29,147 nucleotides of DNA from Firmicutes bacterium CAG:341 (GTDB taxonomy: Bacteria > Bacillota > Clostridia > Oscillospirales > Acutalibacteraceae), in the NCBI GenBank assembly GCA_000434995.1, contig FR895306.1:1-29147 (forward strand). The letters are read 5' to 3'. The notes under the pieces are model-generated. The model did not search any database, was not told the origin of the DNA, and saw nothing but the letters and a program-made list of their open reading frames with translations. Position numbers and translations under genes: made by a program. Within the stretch, counting starts at the first letter, position 1, and each line of letters begins with the position of its first letter. Positions 1-8,028 of the stretch are shown piece after piece.

Positions 1-2306
1 ATAAGTTTAACAAGAGCATCGGTTAAAGAATCTGAATCTTTTAACCTTGAAGCAATAAGACTGCGGTGAACAAGTGCGTGTGACGCTTCATTTTCACTCT
101 GTCTATTTGCGATTGCCTGCTCGCAGGCTTTCGACAGTTTTTCATTTCCCTGCGTTTCAAAAAGCGGCCATACACCGTAAAGGTGACTTAAATGGCGGTG
201 TTCATTATTTTCATCAAATGAAGTTGTTGCCCATTCTTTAAGAGCACCTGTTTCATCATAAAGATATGGTGGAAGATTTTTTTCAAGTTCCTGCCATTTA
301 GATGTATCTGCACTTTTATCAACATCGCCCATAACTTTAATAAGCATATTAAGATTATCACGGCAGGCAGAAATATCAATAGCACAGTTAGCATCCGACG
401 GACTGTTATAATTTGATGGGTTATTTTCAGGCGAATAGCTTGGCAAAATGCAATATGTTTCACCGTCATTTAATGATGTTTTGCCCTTTTCATAATGAAT
501 AGAACCATCTTTTGCGGTGTAATATTCAGGACTCATCAGCTGACTCCAATAATTTGCACTTTTCACCAAAAGCGGATATAAAATATCTTCTTCAAGCCTT
601 AAATATCCACGCTTTTTAATTTCTTTAATTTGGCTTTCTGTTAAGTCTTTTTCGGTAACAGAGAGAACCGATTTAAGTTTTTCAAGGTCAAATTCATCAC
701 TTAAAGGAATATTGATATTACCATATGAAAGAAGAGTTTCATAAAGCGGGTTAATCATCCAAGATGTGCCGGCGTTCCAATATCTGAAAGGATAAGGATA
801 GCAGGTTTCGGTGATTACAGCTTTATCACCGTCAGTATTAACCGGTGCCTGAATAGCGTCTTTAAACCCGTGAGTTGCATATGCATTTTCTTCCCAATCA
901 GGAAGTTGACGCAAAATGAAATATGTATAGCCGATAGGACTGCGTGACATATTACTCGTATTCATTGAAGATGTTTGCAAATTAACATTTGCGTCCATTG
1001 TATATTTACTGCCCCATCCGGTGTTAAATTCGCCTGTCCACATACCGTAAAGTCGGCTTGTAGAATAGCCCGAACAGCAAAGATATGCATATCTGCCGGC
1101 ATAATATGTACGCTGGGCAAGAGCGAAATTTATTTTCTTTTTACCCTTTTGCGCTTTTAAAAGTGTTTCGTTTGAATCAAAACTATCATCACCCAACGAA
1201 AGTGTAACGCTGTCAAATTGAGGCTGATAAATTTTCAAATGATTATTTAACGCTTTATAATAATCAAAATTATTATTTTCTGCATATTTTTCAGCAACGC
1301 TTTCAAGCTTTGCAATACAATCATCAACAAGTTTGAAATCATTTTGCTTTTCAAAATCATCAATCTTTCCCATATCGTAAGTTCTGTCACTTACAGTAAG
1401 AAGATATACACTGTCAGCATTGCTAATTTTAATGCCTGCATTTTCACCCGAAAACTGCGTTTCGTCTGTTTTTTTATCTATTGAAACTTTTTCTTTGCTT
1501 CCGCCTGAAGTGATTACATAAGTTACTGTTGCATATCCACCGTTTTTCAGTTCGCTTTTTTCATAATCAGGATAGTGTGAAACAAGCGCAAGGAAGTTTG
1601 CATTATCATCAGTTAACTTTTTATACTTCATATTAACTTCGTCGCTGTCGCCGAAGTTTGCAAGAGTTGAAAGATCATCAAATGATAAAGTCAAATTAAG
1701 TTTACTGCCTGAAGATGATTTATTAAGCTTTGTAATCACAACATCATCTGCCATCGAAGTGAATGATGTACGCTTCCAAGTACCGTTTTTATCCGTAAAA
1801 TCAACACCGACCTGTGATGTTTCATAATCTGTATAGCGAACATATTTTTTACTGCTTTTCTTGTCAAAATCAAGCCTTAATTGGCCGCCCGGGTGATAAC
1901 GGTATACATCATCATAGCTTGCATTATCCGTAATATCTTCACCTTTAACAATACTTTGCTTTACAGTTTCAAGTTCATCATAAGTTTGCGGGCAAGTACG
2001 CTGATTTTCGTTAGGCATTATAAAATGCATATTTTGAAAAATAAATGTATCGCTGTACGGACTGCCGCTTGTAATAAACCCTTGAAGTCCGTTTCCGGAT
2101 ACCATACCCTGTCTCCAAGATTTAGTTTTATTTTTCTTGGAATCTTTAAGCTCGGTATAATCATATGAAAACGAAATTTTAGAAGTATCTTTAAAAAGAG
2201 ATTTAATATCACCTTCGCTGAGTTTGTCCGCTGAACAAGATGCCGCCGAAAAGACAAAAGTTCCCGTTAATAACACACAAAGTGCTTTTTTTACATATTT
2301 ATTCAT
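1..2306 (-). CDS. GH95-type glycoside hydrolase, putative lipoprotein (3' end cut by window)
   Basis: The frame is open from ATG 2306 to the window edge, about 768 codons, so only the C-terminal end is missing. The start has a good Shine-Dalgarno (GAGGTGAGCTT before ATG). The N-terminus is a signal peptide with a likely lipobox (SAASC, Cys about residue 24), so the enzyme is probably anchored outside the membrane. Family GH95 (alpha-L-fucosidase/alpha-L-galactosidase) is indicated by SGNGLQGF near the N-terminus, the D438-A-N440-V-N442 segment matching the Asn-x-Asn catalytic pair, SPEN with Glu627 as the expected general acid, and RHLSHLYG near residue 700. The bifidobacterial fucosidase AfcA uses Asn421/Asn423 and Glu566 in the same order. 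Several usual motifs are altered (no MNYWP after the Asn pair), so the substrate may not be fucose. It is divergent from an AraC-type regulator, which probably controls it. Confidence 0.8.
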   Translation of the reverse strand, partial: MNKYVKKALCVLLTGTFVFSAASCSADKLSEGDIKSLFKDTSKISFSYDYTELKDSKKNKTKSWRQGMVSGNGLQGFITSGSPYSDTFIFQNMHFIMPNENQRTCPQTYDELETVKQSIVKGEDITDNASYDDVYRYHPGGQLRLDFDKKSSKKYVRYTDYETSQVGVDFTDKNGTWKRTSFTSMADDVVITKLNKSSSGSKLNLTLSFDDLSTLANFGDSDEVNMKYKKLTDDNANFLALVSHYPDYEKSELKNGGYATVTYVITSGGSKEKVSIDKKTDETQFSGENAGIKISNADSVYLLTVSDRTYDMGKIDDFEKQNDFKLVDDCIAKLESVAEKYAENNNFDYYKALNNHLKIYQPQFDSVTLSLGDDSFDSNETLLKAQKGKKKINFALAQRTYYAGRYAYLCCSGYSTSRLYGMWTGEFNTGWGSKYTMDANVNLQTSSMNTSNMSRSPIGYTYFILRQLPDWEENAYATHGFKDAIQAPVNTDGDKAVITETCYPYPFRYWNAGTSWMINPLYETLLSYGNINIPLSDEFDLEKLKSVLSVTEKDLTESQIKEIKKRGYLRLEEDILYPLLVKSANYWSQLMSPEYYTAKDGSIHYEKGKTSLNDGETYCILPSYSPENNPSNYNSPSDANCAIDISACRDNLNMLIKVMGDVDKSADTSKWQELEKNLPPYLYDETGALKEWATTSFDENNEHRHLSHLYGVWPLFETQGNEKLSKACEQAIANRQSENEASHALVHRSLIASRLKDSDSLTDALVKL

Positions 2307-2323
2307 AAGCTCACCTCGTAAAA

Positions 2324-2352
2324 ATTATAACATACAGGTATAAAAATAACAC
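2324..2352 (-). promoter_or_regulatory. Promoter of the GH95 gene
   Basis: On the minus strand there is a perfect TATAAT (2329-2324) with an upstream TG (extended -10), and 17 bp further a poor -35 GTGTTA (2352-2347). The weak -35 overlaps the left arm of the inverted repeat at 2351-2377, as expected for an activator-dependent or repressible promoter. Confidence 0.6.
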
Positions 2353-2377
2353 GACATCATCTTTACCTAAATGTCGT
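2351..2377. promoter_or_regulatory. Inverted-repeat operator between GH95 and araC-type genes
   Basis: Perfect 7-bp arms ACGACAT (2351-2357) and ATGTCGT (2371-2377) are separated by 13 bp, and the match extends to 10 of 11 bp (TAACACGACAT / ATGTCGTATTA). The arms are 20 bp apart, two helical turns. The left arm touches the -35 of the GH95 promoter and the right arm lies between -35 and -10 of the divergent regulator gene, so one bound dimer could control both. The bound protein is inferred to be the neighbouring AraC-type regulator. Confidence 0.6.
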
Positions 2378-2390
2378 ATTATGCTATAAT
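2362..2390 (+). promoter_or_regulatory. Promoter of the AraC-type regulator gene
   Basis: -35 TTTACC (2362-2367), 17-bp spacer, -10 TATAAT (2385-2390) preceded by TGC, which makes an extended -10. The right arm of the inverted repeat lies inside the spacer, which suggests autoregulation. Confidence 0.65.
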
Positions 2391-2406
2391 GTGCAAGGTG
2401 ATATAA

Positions 2407-3066
2407 ATGGATTTTATTTGGAACAAAATACAATTTACAATAACAGATTTGGGTGGCGGTAAACTCGGCGAAAAAATACCGATGCACGCTCACGCAAAGG
2501 GCTGCTATGAACTGCATTTTGTAACCGAAGGAAAAGGCACACTTATAGCCGATGGCAATAAAATTGAACTGAAGAAAAACGATTTTTTCATAACAGGGCC
2601 GAATATTAGGCACAGCCAAAATTATGATGAGAAAAACCCTATTGAAGATGTATTTATTTTGATACAAGTTAAAAACGATAAAAGCAAAAATGTATTTTCA
2701 AGTATTTTTACACAGCATAATTTTTGCTATCTTGAAAATGTTGACAACCAATTTGCAAAAATGCTTTTAAATGAGTGGAAAAATAAAAATCCTGATTACG
2801 AAAGTGTAATATCAGGATTGATGATAATTATTTTAACGCAAATTACAAGATTGCTTTTACCAAAAGATTTTCAAGAATTTACAAACAAAGAAAACTTAAA
2901 TGACAAACGATTTGCAATAATAGAGCAAGCTTTTTTGTATGAAAACGATATTACTCTTACCAAGCTTTCGCAAATGATAGGCTTGTGTGACAGGCAAACG
3001 CAAAGACTTTTAAAAAAATACTATGGCAAAAGCTTTAGGGAAATAAAAAAAGAATCAGGTAGATAA
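2407..3066 (+). CDS. Short AraC-family regulator (cupin sensor, single helix-turn-helix)
   Basis: 219 aa, ATG with AAGGTG six bases upstream. The N-terminal part is a cupin-like sugar-sensing fold (HAHAKGCYELHFVTEGKGT, residues about 27-45, then the NDFFITGP strand near 59-65). Near residues 182-208 there is one AraC-type helix-turn-helix (LTKLSQMIGLCDRQTQRLLKKYYGKSF split over both helices). The protein stops about ten residues later. AraC-family DNA-binding domains normally hold two such motifs over about 100 residues, so roughly 50-60 residues are absent. The following DNA is a terminator hairpin, not a frameshifted remainder. It may bind only as a dimer or may have lost function. It probably regulates the divergent GH95 gene and itself. 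Confidence 0.75.
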   Translation: MDFIWNKIQFTITDLGGGKLGEKIPMHAHAKGCYELHFVTEGKGTLIADGNKIELKKNDFFITGPNIRHSQNYDEKNPIEDVFILIQVKNDKSKNVFSSIFTQHNFCYLENVDNQFAKMLLNEWKNKNPDYESVISGLMIIILTQITRLLLPKDFQEFTNKENLNDKRFAIIEQAFLYENDITLTKLSQMIGLCDRQTQRLLKKYYGKSFREIKKESGR

Positions 3067-3067
3067 A

Positions 3068-3098
3068 AACAGCACTTTGCTAAAAGCAAAGTGCTGTT
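3068..3098. terminator. Bidirectional terminator between araC-type gene and GH3
   Basis: Perfect 13-bp stem AACAGCACTTTGC / GCAAAGTGCTGTT with a 5-nt loop. It is followed by TTTAATTTG on the plus strand and by TTTTTATC on the minus strand, so it can serve both converging genes. It starts two bases after the regulator's stop codon. Confidence 0.9.
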
Positions 3099-3119
3099 TA
3101 ATTTGTAGTTTAATTTGTA
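3096..3119. repeat. 12-bp tandem duplication next to terminator
   Basis: GTTTAATTTGTA occurs twice in direct succession (3096-3107 and 3108-3119), between the terminator stem and the GH3 stop codon. It is probably a slippage product with no evident function. Confidence 0.6.
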
Positions 3120-3123
3120 ATCA

Positions 3124-5619
3124 TTAAATAGATTTAAGGAGTGCCGGAAGTCTTGTAAGTGCGCCGCCGAGTCTCCAGAAAATCTTACTAAAACCAACAA
3201 AGCTTGATTCATCATCATTGAGCATCATAAGAAGACCGTCAGCCATCTTTGGCGAGAATACGCCCATACTCATAGCTATAAAGTTACGAATCGGAATTTG
3301 AGTAGCCATAGCTGCAAGCATTTTGCCGTCACCGTTTGCATCTGAACCCATACCACTCATAATCTTTGTAATCATATTGCAAAGCTTACCGCCCCATTTT
3401 GTATGGCGTGCATCATTAAGGCAGCAATAAAGGTCAATCTTCTTATTTGTATCAATTTCAGGATTTGGAAGTTCACCGTAAACAGCAGCAAAATCATCAC
3501 GGGTAATGTTGGCAACATTGTTATAATAATTAGGAGCTGTCTGCCTGTAATCAGGAACTTGAGCATCTACTGTTGATTCAACATTGATTTCAGCAGTAAG
3601 CTTAGGGTCACGGCTTGATGCAGCTACGATGATTTCAAAATCGCCTGTTTCAACAAACCAATCATTGATATTAACATTATAGAATGCGAAAGCTCTCTTT
3701 GAAAGTTCAAGTGAAACTTCCTTTTCTTCGCCTGCTTTAAGAAATACTTTCTTAAATGCACGAAGTTCCTTTACAGGACGATAAATTGTAGATTCCTTAT
3801 CAGCTACATAAACCTGTGCAATTTCTGCGCCGTCTACATCACCTGTATTTTTAATTTTGAAAGATACTGTTACTGTATCTGTATCCTTAATCTTATCAGC
3901 AGAAAGTTTAATATCGCTGTATTCAAATGTTGTGTATGAAAGACCGTAACCGAATGGGAACACAACATCAAGATTAGCTGAATCGTAATATCTGTAACCA
4001 ATAAATACGGATTCCTTATGTTCCGAAGTTACAGGGCCACCCGGATAATTACCGAAAGTAGGATTAACTTCAAATGAAGTAGGATATGTTTCAGATGTTT
4101 TACCTGATGGGTTAACAGCACCGGTAAGGATATTTGCAACAGCAATACCACCAGCCTGACCGCCAAGGCCTGAATTAAGAAGACCTTTAACCTCATTAAG
4201 CCATGGCATAAGAACAACAGAACCGCCTGCAAGAACAACTACTGTATTAGGATTTGCATTAGCAACAGCAGAAACAAGAGCGTTGTGGTTAGCCGGCATA
4301 TTGATGGTTTCTCTGTCATAACCTTCACCTTCAAAATCTTCGGTAAGGCCGACAAATACAACTGCAACATCAGCATTTTTAGCAGCTTCAACAGCCTGCT
4401 TTGTAAGTTCGGCATCACTTAATCTGTTCTTATCCTTTTTAGTAGGAGCAGACTTGTAATAACCCTGTGCATATGTAAGGTCAACACCAAGCTTCTCAAG
4501 TTCATCATATGCATTTGAAAGCATTGTAGGATTGATAACAGATGAACCGGCGCCCTGGAAACGAGGAGCTTTTGCCATTTCACCTATAACTGCAACCTTC
4601 TGTCCTTTTTTAAGAGGAAGAATTTTATCATCATTTTTAAGAAGAACCATAGAACCCTCTGCAACTTTCTGTGCAATTGCGTGATGAGCTTTCGGGTCAA
4701 ATGTATGTTCATTTTCAAGAGCCGGCTTTGATTTCATAATAAGATTAACTACATTGTCAACTCTTTCATCAAGCACTGCCTCATCAAGTTCGCCGTTCTT
4801 AACTGCTGCTACAATTCTATTTTGGTTAAGTTTTCCTGAACTTGGCATTTCAAGGTCAGTACCGTTTTCAAGGCCTGGAATTCTGTCAACAGAAGCACCC
4901 CAGTCAGTAACAATCAAACCTTCAAATCCCCATTCGTCACGGAGAATATCCTGCTGAAGATGTTTATTTTGTGACGCATAAACACCGTTAATTCTGTTAT
5001 ATGAATTCATTACAGTCCAAGGCTGTGATTCCTTAACTGCAATTTCAAATGCAGGAAGATAAATTTCACGCATTGTTCTTTCATCAATTACTTCGTTAAG
5101 AACCATACGAAATGCTTCCTGTGAGTTACAAGCAAAGTGTTTAAGTGATGTACCTACACCCTTTGACTGAACACCGTTGATAACACTTGCAGAGCATTTA
5201 CCTGCAAGATATGGGTCTTCACTGAAATATTCAAAGTTACGACCGCAAACAGGTGCACGCTTAATATTTGTACCAGGGCCTAAAATAGTTGAAACTTTTT
5301 CTTTCAAACATTCCTGGCCCATTGCTTCGCCCTCTTGCTTTAAAAGGTCTTCATCCCAAGAGCAAGATGAAGTAGCAGCCGGCGGAAAACAAGTTGCAGG
5401 AACTGAATTTCCAAGGCCTATTCCGCCTTTCTTTTCCTCACCCTCGGCAGGAACATAATCCTTACCTTTAGCTTTACGCAAACCGTGAGGTCCGTCAGTA
5501 ATCATAATTTTAGGAAGTCCAAGCTCAGGTGCTTCCTCAAGATGCCAATAGTCATAACCTGAAACAAAAGCTGCCTTTTGTTCAAGTGACATTTTTTTAA
5601 CGATTTGTGGGTATCTCAT
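3124..5619 (-). CDS. Cytoplasmic GH3 beta-glucosidase
   Basis: 831 aa, no signal peptide. It hydrolyses terminal beta-linked sugars, probably from imported oligosaccharides. Domain order is typical: an N-terminal barrel with TDGPHGLR (41-48), KHFACNSQE (160-168) and the nucleophile Asp239 in VTDWGA; an alpha/beta sandwich with the acid/base Glu430 or Glu432 in FEGEGYDRE; and a fibronectin-III-like domain near 590-680. The last ~144 residues (about 688-831) form a further helical extension often seen in clostridial GH3 enzymes and of unknown role. The start was placed at ATG 5619 because the promoter (5656-5684) puts the mRNA start near 5649. AAGGGAG lies 11 nt upstream, and TTG 5625 has better spacing and is an alternative. 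Single-gene unit ending at the 3068-3098 terminator. Confidence 0.93.
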   Translation of the reverse strand: MRYPQIVKKMSLEQKAAFVSGYDYWHLEEAPELGLPKIMITDGPHGLRKAKGKDYVPAEGEEKKGGIGLGNSVPATCFPPAATSSCSWDEDLLKQEGEAMGQECLKEKVSTILGPGTNIKRAPVCGRNFEYFSEDPYLAGKCSASVINGVQSKGVGTSLKHFACNSQEAFRMVLNEVIDERTMREIYLPAFEIAVKESQPWTVMNSYNRINGVYASQNKHLQQDILRDEWGFEGLIVTDWGASVDRIPGLENGTDLEMPSSGKLNQNRIVAAVKNGELDEAVLDERVDNVVNLIMKSKPALENEHTFDPKAHHAIAQKVAEGSMVLLKNDDKILPLKKGQKVAVIGEMAKAPRFQGAGSSVINPTMLSNAYDELEKLGVDLTYAQGYYKSAPTKKDKNRLSDAELTKQAVEAAKNADVAVVFVGLTEDFEGEGYDRETINMPANHNALVSAVANANPNTVVVLAGGSVVLMPWLNEVKGLLNSGLGGQAGGIAVANILTGAVNPSGKTSETYPTSFEVNPTFGNYPGGPVTSEHKESVFIGYRYYDSANLDVVFPFGYGLSYTTFEYSDIKLSADKIKDTDTVTVSFKIKNTGDVDGAEIAQVYVADKESTIYRPVKELRAFKKVFLKAGEEKEVSLELSKRAFAFYNVNINDWFVETGDFEIIVAASSRDPKLTAEINVESTVDAQVPDYRQTAPNYYNNVANITRDDFAAVYGELPNPEIDTNKKIDLYCCLNDARHTKWGGKLCNMITKIMSGMGSDANGDGKMLAAMATQIPIRNFIAMSMGVFSPKMADGLLMMLNDDESSFVGFSKIFWRLGGALTRLPALLKSI

Positions 5620-5655
5620 ACACAAAAACGCTCCCTTCGAATTAGTAACATACCT

Positions 5656-5684
5656 ATTATACAATAAAAAATTCATCATATCAA
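5656..5684 (-). promoter_or_regulatory. Sigma-A promoter of the GH3 gene
   Basis: Minus strand -35 TTGATA (5684-5679), spacer exactly 17 bp, -10 TATAAT (5661-5656). Predicted transcript start near 5649, giving a leader of about 30 nt. Confidence 0.8.
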
Positions 5685-5714
5685 TACAATTTTTGTGCAT
5701 TTTTACAATTTATT

Positions 5715-6215
5715 TTATATTTTGTATTCCTCTATATTACCTAAATTCCCGTAATCATTGTTGAAATAACCAAACCTATAAGTAATAGTATATAGTTTAT
5801 CACGGTTAGTTTCGATATTGTCAAATATTTCTTTATCACACTTAATTCTGACAAATTTCTTCAATTCTAAATTGTTTAAAACTATATAGTAATTACCTTT
5901 TTCGTCTTTTTCCTTTGCACTTATACTTGTCAATCCAACTACTTCTTGCTCTTTTGTATTTGAAGTTAAAAATGAACCTATACCGATAAGTAATATGATT
6001 ACCAATCCAAATAAAAACACTTTAATATTTTTTTCAGAAATCAGTTTATATAATTTGATAATAGCTAAAACTATAAATACTAAAAATAATGCAAACAATA
6101 AAACATTAAATATATTAAACAATTCGTTATTAAAATTCATCCATAAGTAATTCAAAAAGAATAAGTCGGCTAAAATTAACAAGAACACAAAAATCAATAT
6201 AACGCTAATAATCAC
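5715..6215 (-). CDS. Small membrane protein, unknown function, coupled to subtilase
   Basis: 166 aa. I do not recognise a family. Three hydrophobic segments (about 2-24, 35-57, 64-83) are followed by a soluble C-terminal part of about 80 residues rich in Asn, Glu and Lys. The start is GTG 6215, which overlaps the subtilase stop (GTGA), with AAGGAGG seven bases upstream inside the subtilase gene; this is strong evidence of translational coupling. Hypotheses such as an inhibitor, partner or substrate of the protease rest only on position. No clear terminator follows it. Confidence 0.7.
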   Translation of the reverse strand: MIISVILIFVFLLILADLFFLNYLWMNFNNELFNIFNVLLFALFLVFIVLAIIKLYKLISEKNIKVFLFGLVIILLIGIGSFLTSNTKEQEVVGLTSISAKEKDEKGNYYIVLNNLELKKFVRIKCDKEIFDNIETNRDKLYTITYRFGYFNNDYGNLGNIEEYKI

Positions 6216-7279
6216 TTATCATCCTCCTTATATTTCATACCAGCCTGAAAACTAGCACTGACATCAATAATACCTTTTGATTTACATTTTGACTTTAAAT
6301 CGTTTATTTTATGGGAGTTTTCTATTAGTATTTCTTTTATATCAACCGGTGTGAGTTTAGGATTTTGAGAAAGAAGTAGTGCAGCAGTTCCTGATACATA
6401 CGCACTTACAACTGATGTGCCACTTATCAATGTTTCCTCGTCATCAGGCAAAGTTGTTTTAACATTAACACCTGGTGCAGCAATGTCAACACCGTTTTCA
6501 CCATAACCGCTTGAATTATATGGCAAACCTTTGTTATCCACAGCCATAACAGTAATTATGTTATCTAAATCATAACTACATGGAAAAAGGCTTTGATTAT
6601 CTAAATTGAGATTTGAATTTCCTGCTGCGCAGACAAAAAGTATTTCAGGATGATTTTTTATCAATTCAAACAGTTCCTTACTATCATCATTAAAATTCCA
6701 ACTGCAATTGATAATTTTTGCTCCCCTACTTATTGCATATTTCACAGCACTAATTGAATCTTCAATTGTACCATAAGTAGAATTCAAAAATTTCACAGGT
6801 AGTATTTTTGCACAAGGAAACACTTTTAATATGGTTGACGCCACATATGTTCCGTGATAATCATATAAAGCATCTTCATAAATGATGTTATTATTATTGA
6901 AAAAGTTCCACCCGTAATAGTCATCAATAAACCCGTTTTTATCGTCATCATAATTATTGATTGTATCATTATTATTAAGCAATATGCTTTTGTTTATATT
7001 AGAATTAGATAAATCTACACCAGTGTCGACAACGGCGACTATAACATAATCATCTTTTTTTGTGTTGATTTTATTAAATATCGGTCGAATATTTATATCT
7101 ATACCTGCTATTCCGCTTTTATTTTCTATTTGTTGTCCATAATTGTAGATTGCCCAATCATTTTGATAAAGTTCCTTTTCTTTTTCAATTTTATTATTTA
7201 AAATAAAAGTCATCAAAAAAATTGTAAAAAGCACAATTAAAATCAATATAAGAATGTCTATTCCACAATTATCTGCCAT
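6212..7279 (-). CDS. Membrane-anchored subtilase (S8 family serine protease)
   Basis: 355 aa. A single N-terminal membrane segment (about 7-27) is followed by a linker and an extracellular subtilisin domain. The complete catalytic set is visible: Asp85 in VAVVDTGVD, His142 in DYHGTYVAS, Asn221 in CAAGN (oxyanion hole), and Ser289 in SGTSVVSA. There is no obvious long propeptide, and the anchor plus a short linker precede the catalytic fold. An Asn/Asp-rich insertion lies around 100-135 (NNND, DDDKNGFIDD, FNNNN), reminiscent of calcium-binding loops. The first 22 bp overlap the end of the VanZ-like gene, and its stop overlaps the next start, so the three genes form one operon. Role unknown; membrane-tethered processing or defence is possible. 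Base composition is noticeably AT-richer than the housekeeping genes. Confidence 0.88.
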   Translation of the reverse strand: MADNCGIDILILILIVLFTIFLMTFILNNKIEKEKELYQNDWAIYNYGQQIENKSGIAGIDINIRPIFNKINTKKDDYVIVAVVDTGVDLSNSNINKSILLNNNDTINNYDDDKNGFIDDYYGWNFFNNNNIIYEDALYDYHGTYVASTILKVFPCAKILPVKFLNSTYGTIEDSISAVKYAISRGAKIINCSWNFNDDSKELFELIKNHPEILFVCAAGNSNLNLDNQSLFPCSYDLDNIITVMAVDNKGLPYNSSGYGENGVDIAAPGVNVKTTLPDDEETLISGTSVVSAYVSGTAALLLSQNPKLTPVDIKEILIENSHKINDLKSKCKSKGIIDVSASFQAGMKYKEDDK

Positions 7280-7848
7280 TTTTTAAATATAAAATACCCT
7301 ATATGAATCCCGATAAAATAAAGTAAAATATCGAAAACATCAAAAAATCCGCGCATTGTTGCAACCTGAATGAGCTCAATTGCCAAAGAAATTACAATTG
7401 AAAAGATAAAAAGGTTGCTGTATTTTAGCTTTCGCACAAAATACCCCATTGGGATAAATACAGCAAGATTCATTATGCTCTGAATTGCCATTTCCCAGTT
7501 TGAAAAAGTATCTATTAAACCGGTTAAGGGATTAAATATAAATACTCGTTCAATTGAAGATCGTAAAAATAGTGCAACAAATAATATTGCAAAGTAAGTA
7601 ACACACATAGTAAAAAACAAGTACTTATTTACTCTTTTATTGATGATTAAGTTCAAAGCAGCTATACATCCTGCTATGAGTATAACAAGAGCCAAAATAC
7701 TTACGACAGTATATTTAATACCTGAACTTTCGATAAACAACGGTATAGCTTCCATTATGACACTATAATATAATAAATATCCTATAATTGCCCCCAATAA
7801 TGCTATAACAAAATTCTTCAATAACTTTTTACCGTTAATTTTTTTCAT
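7258..7848 (-). CDS. VanZ-like family membrane protein
   Basis: 196 aa with about five membrane segments. The VanZ-like pattern is in the C-terminal half: FNPLTGL (105-111), Asn127 followed by FIPMG (131-135), a helix with Glu158 and Gln161, then Asp170-Val-Phe-Asp173 and a Gly-rich last helix. VanZ gives low-level teicoplanin resistance in one transposon, but most relatives are of unknown role, so resistance is not implied here. The ribosome site before ATG 7848 is weak, which suggests either poor expression or read-through coupling from upstream. First gene of the VanZ-subtilase-membrane protein set. Confidence 0.78.
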   Translation of the reverse strand: MKKINGKKLLKNFVIALLGAIIGYLLYYSVIMEAIPLFIESSGIKYTVVSILALVILIAGCIAALNLIINKRVNKYLFFTMCVTYFAILFVALFLRSSIERVFIFNPLTGLIDTFSNWEMAIQSIMNLAVFIPMGYFVRKLKYSNLFIFSIVISLAIELIQVATMRGFFDVFDILLYFIGIHIGYFIFKKWQIIVE

Positions 7849-7879
7849 AGTTATCTTATATGATTAGTTATTAACTAAA

Positions 7880-7989
7880 TCATACCCTTTCTAAAATATT
7901 CATTTCATTAGCAAAAGCAGTAATTGTTCCACTAGATACAATTATAGTTATACTACTAATAAAGAAATTATTTTATTTGTTATTTTTAT
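7880..7989 (-). pseudogene. Decayed small secreted-peptide gene (remnant signal peptide)
   Basis: A clear ribosome site AAAGGAG (to 7995) is followed not by ATG but by ATA 7989. From there the frame reads IKITNKIISLLVV and stops. A one-base shift continues as TIIVSSGTITAFANE and then MNILERV before TGA (7882-7880). Joined, the two pieces look like a classical signal peptide with an AFA cleavage site. Two lesions (start codon and a one-base deletion) therefore suggest a broken gene of about 37 codons. A sequencing error or an unusual start is possible but needs both lesions explained. Confidence 0.45.
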
Positions 7990-7998
7990 TTTTTCTCC

Positions 7999-8026
7999 TT
8001 TATTAAAACACAATTGTTTTAATAAA
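7999..8026 (-). repeat. Perfect 12-bp inverted repeat (hairpin) after the secreted-protein gene
   Basis: Arms TTTATTAAAACA (7999-8010) and TGTTTTAATAAA (8015-8026) with a 4-nt loop. It starts three bases after the stop of the secreted-protein gene. On the minus strand it is followed by GGAGAAAAAA rather than a U-run, so it is a poor intrinsic terminator. One arm overlaps the ribosome site of the remnant gene. It may be an mRNA-stabilising or RBS-masking hairpin. Confidence 0.6.
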
Positions 8027-8028
8027 CA

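Noticed and set aside
188..2257. Several open frames of 60-95 codons on both strands inside the first 2.3 kb
   Set aside because: The long minus-strand GH95 frame runs without stop from 2306 to the window edge, with a ribosome site, signal peptide and family motifs; the short frames are its shadows.
5620..5700. Upstream extension of the GH3 protein to an ATG at 5700
   Set aside because: The extension would lie across the TTGATA/TATAAT promoter, so it cannot be in the transcript.
7258..7848. Glycopeptide resistance reading of the VanZ-like gene
   Set aside because: No vanA/B/H/X/Y/R/S genes are near; most VanZ-like proteins have other, unknown roles.
7861..7882. Imperfect palindrome TGATTAGTTA / TAACTAAATCA before the VanZ-like gene
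   Set aside because: Contains an indel and is AT-rich enough to arise by chance; noted only as a possible operator.
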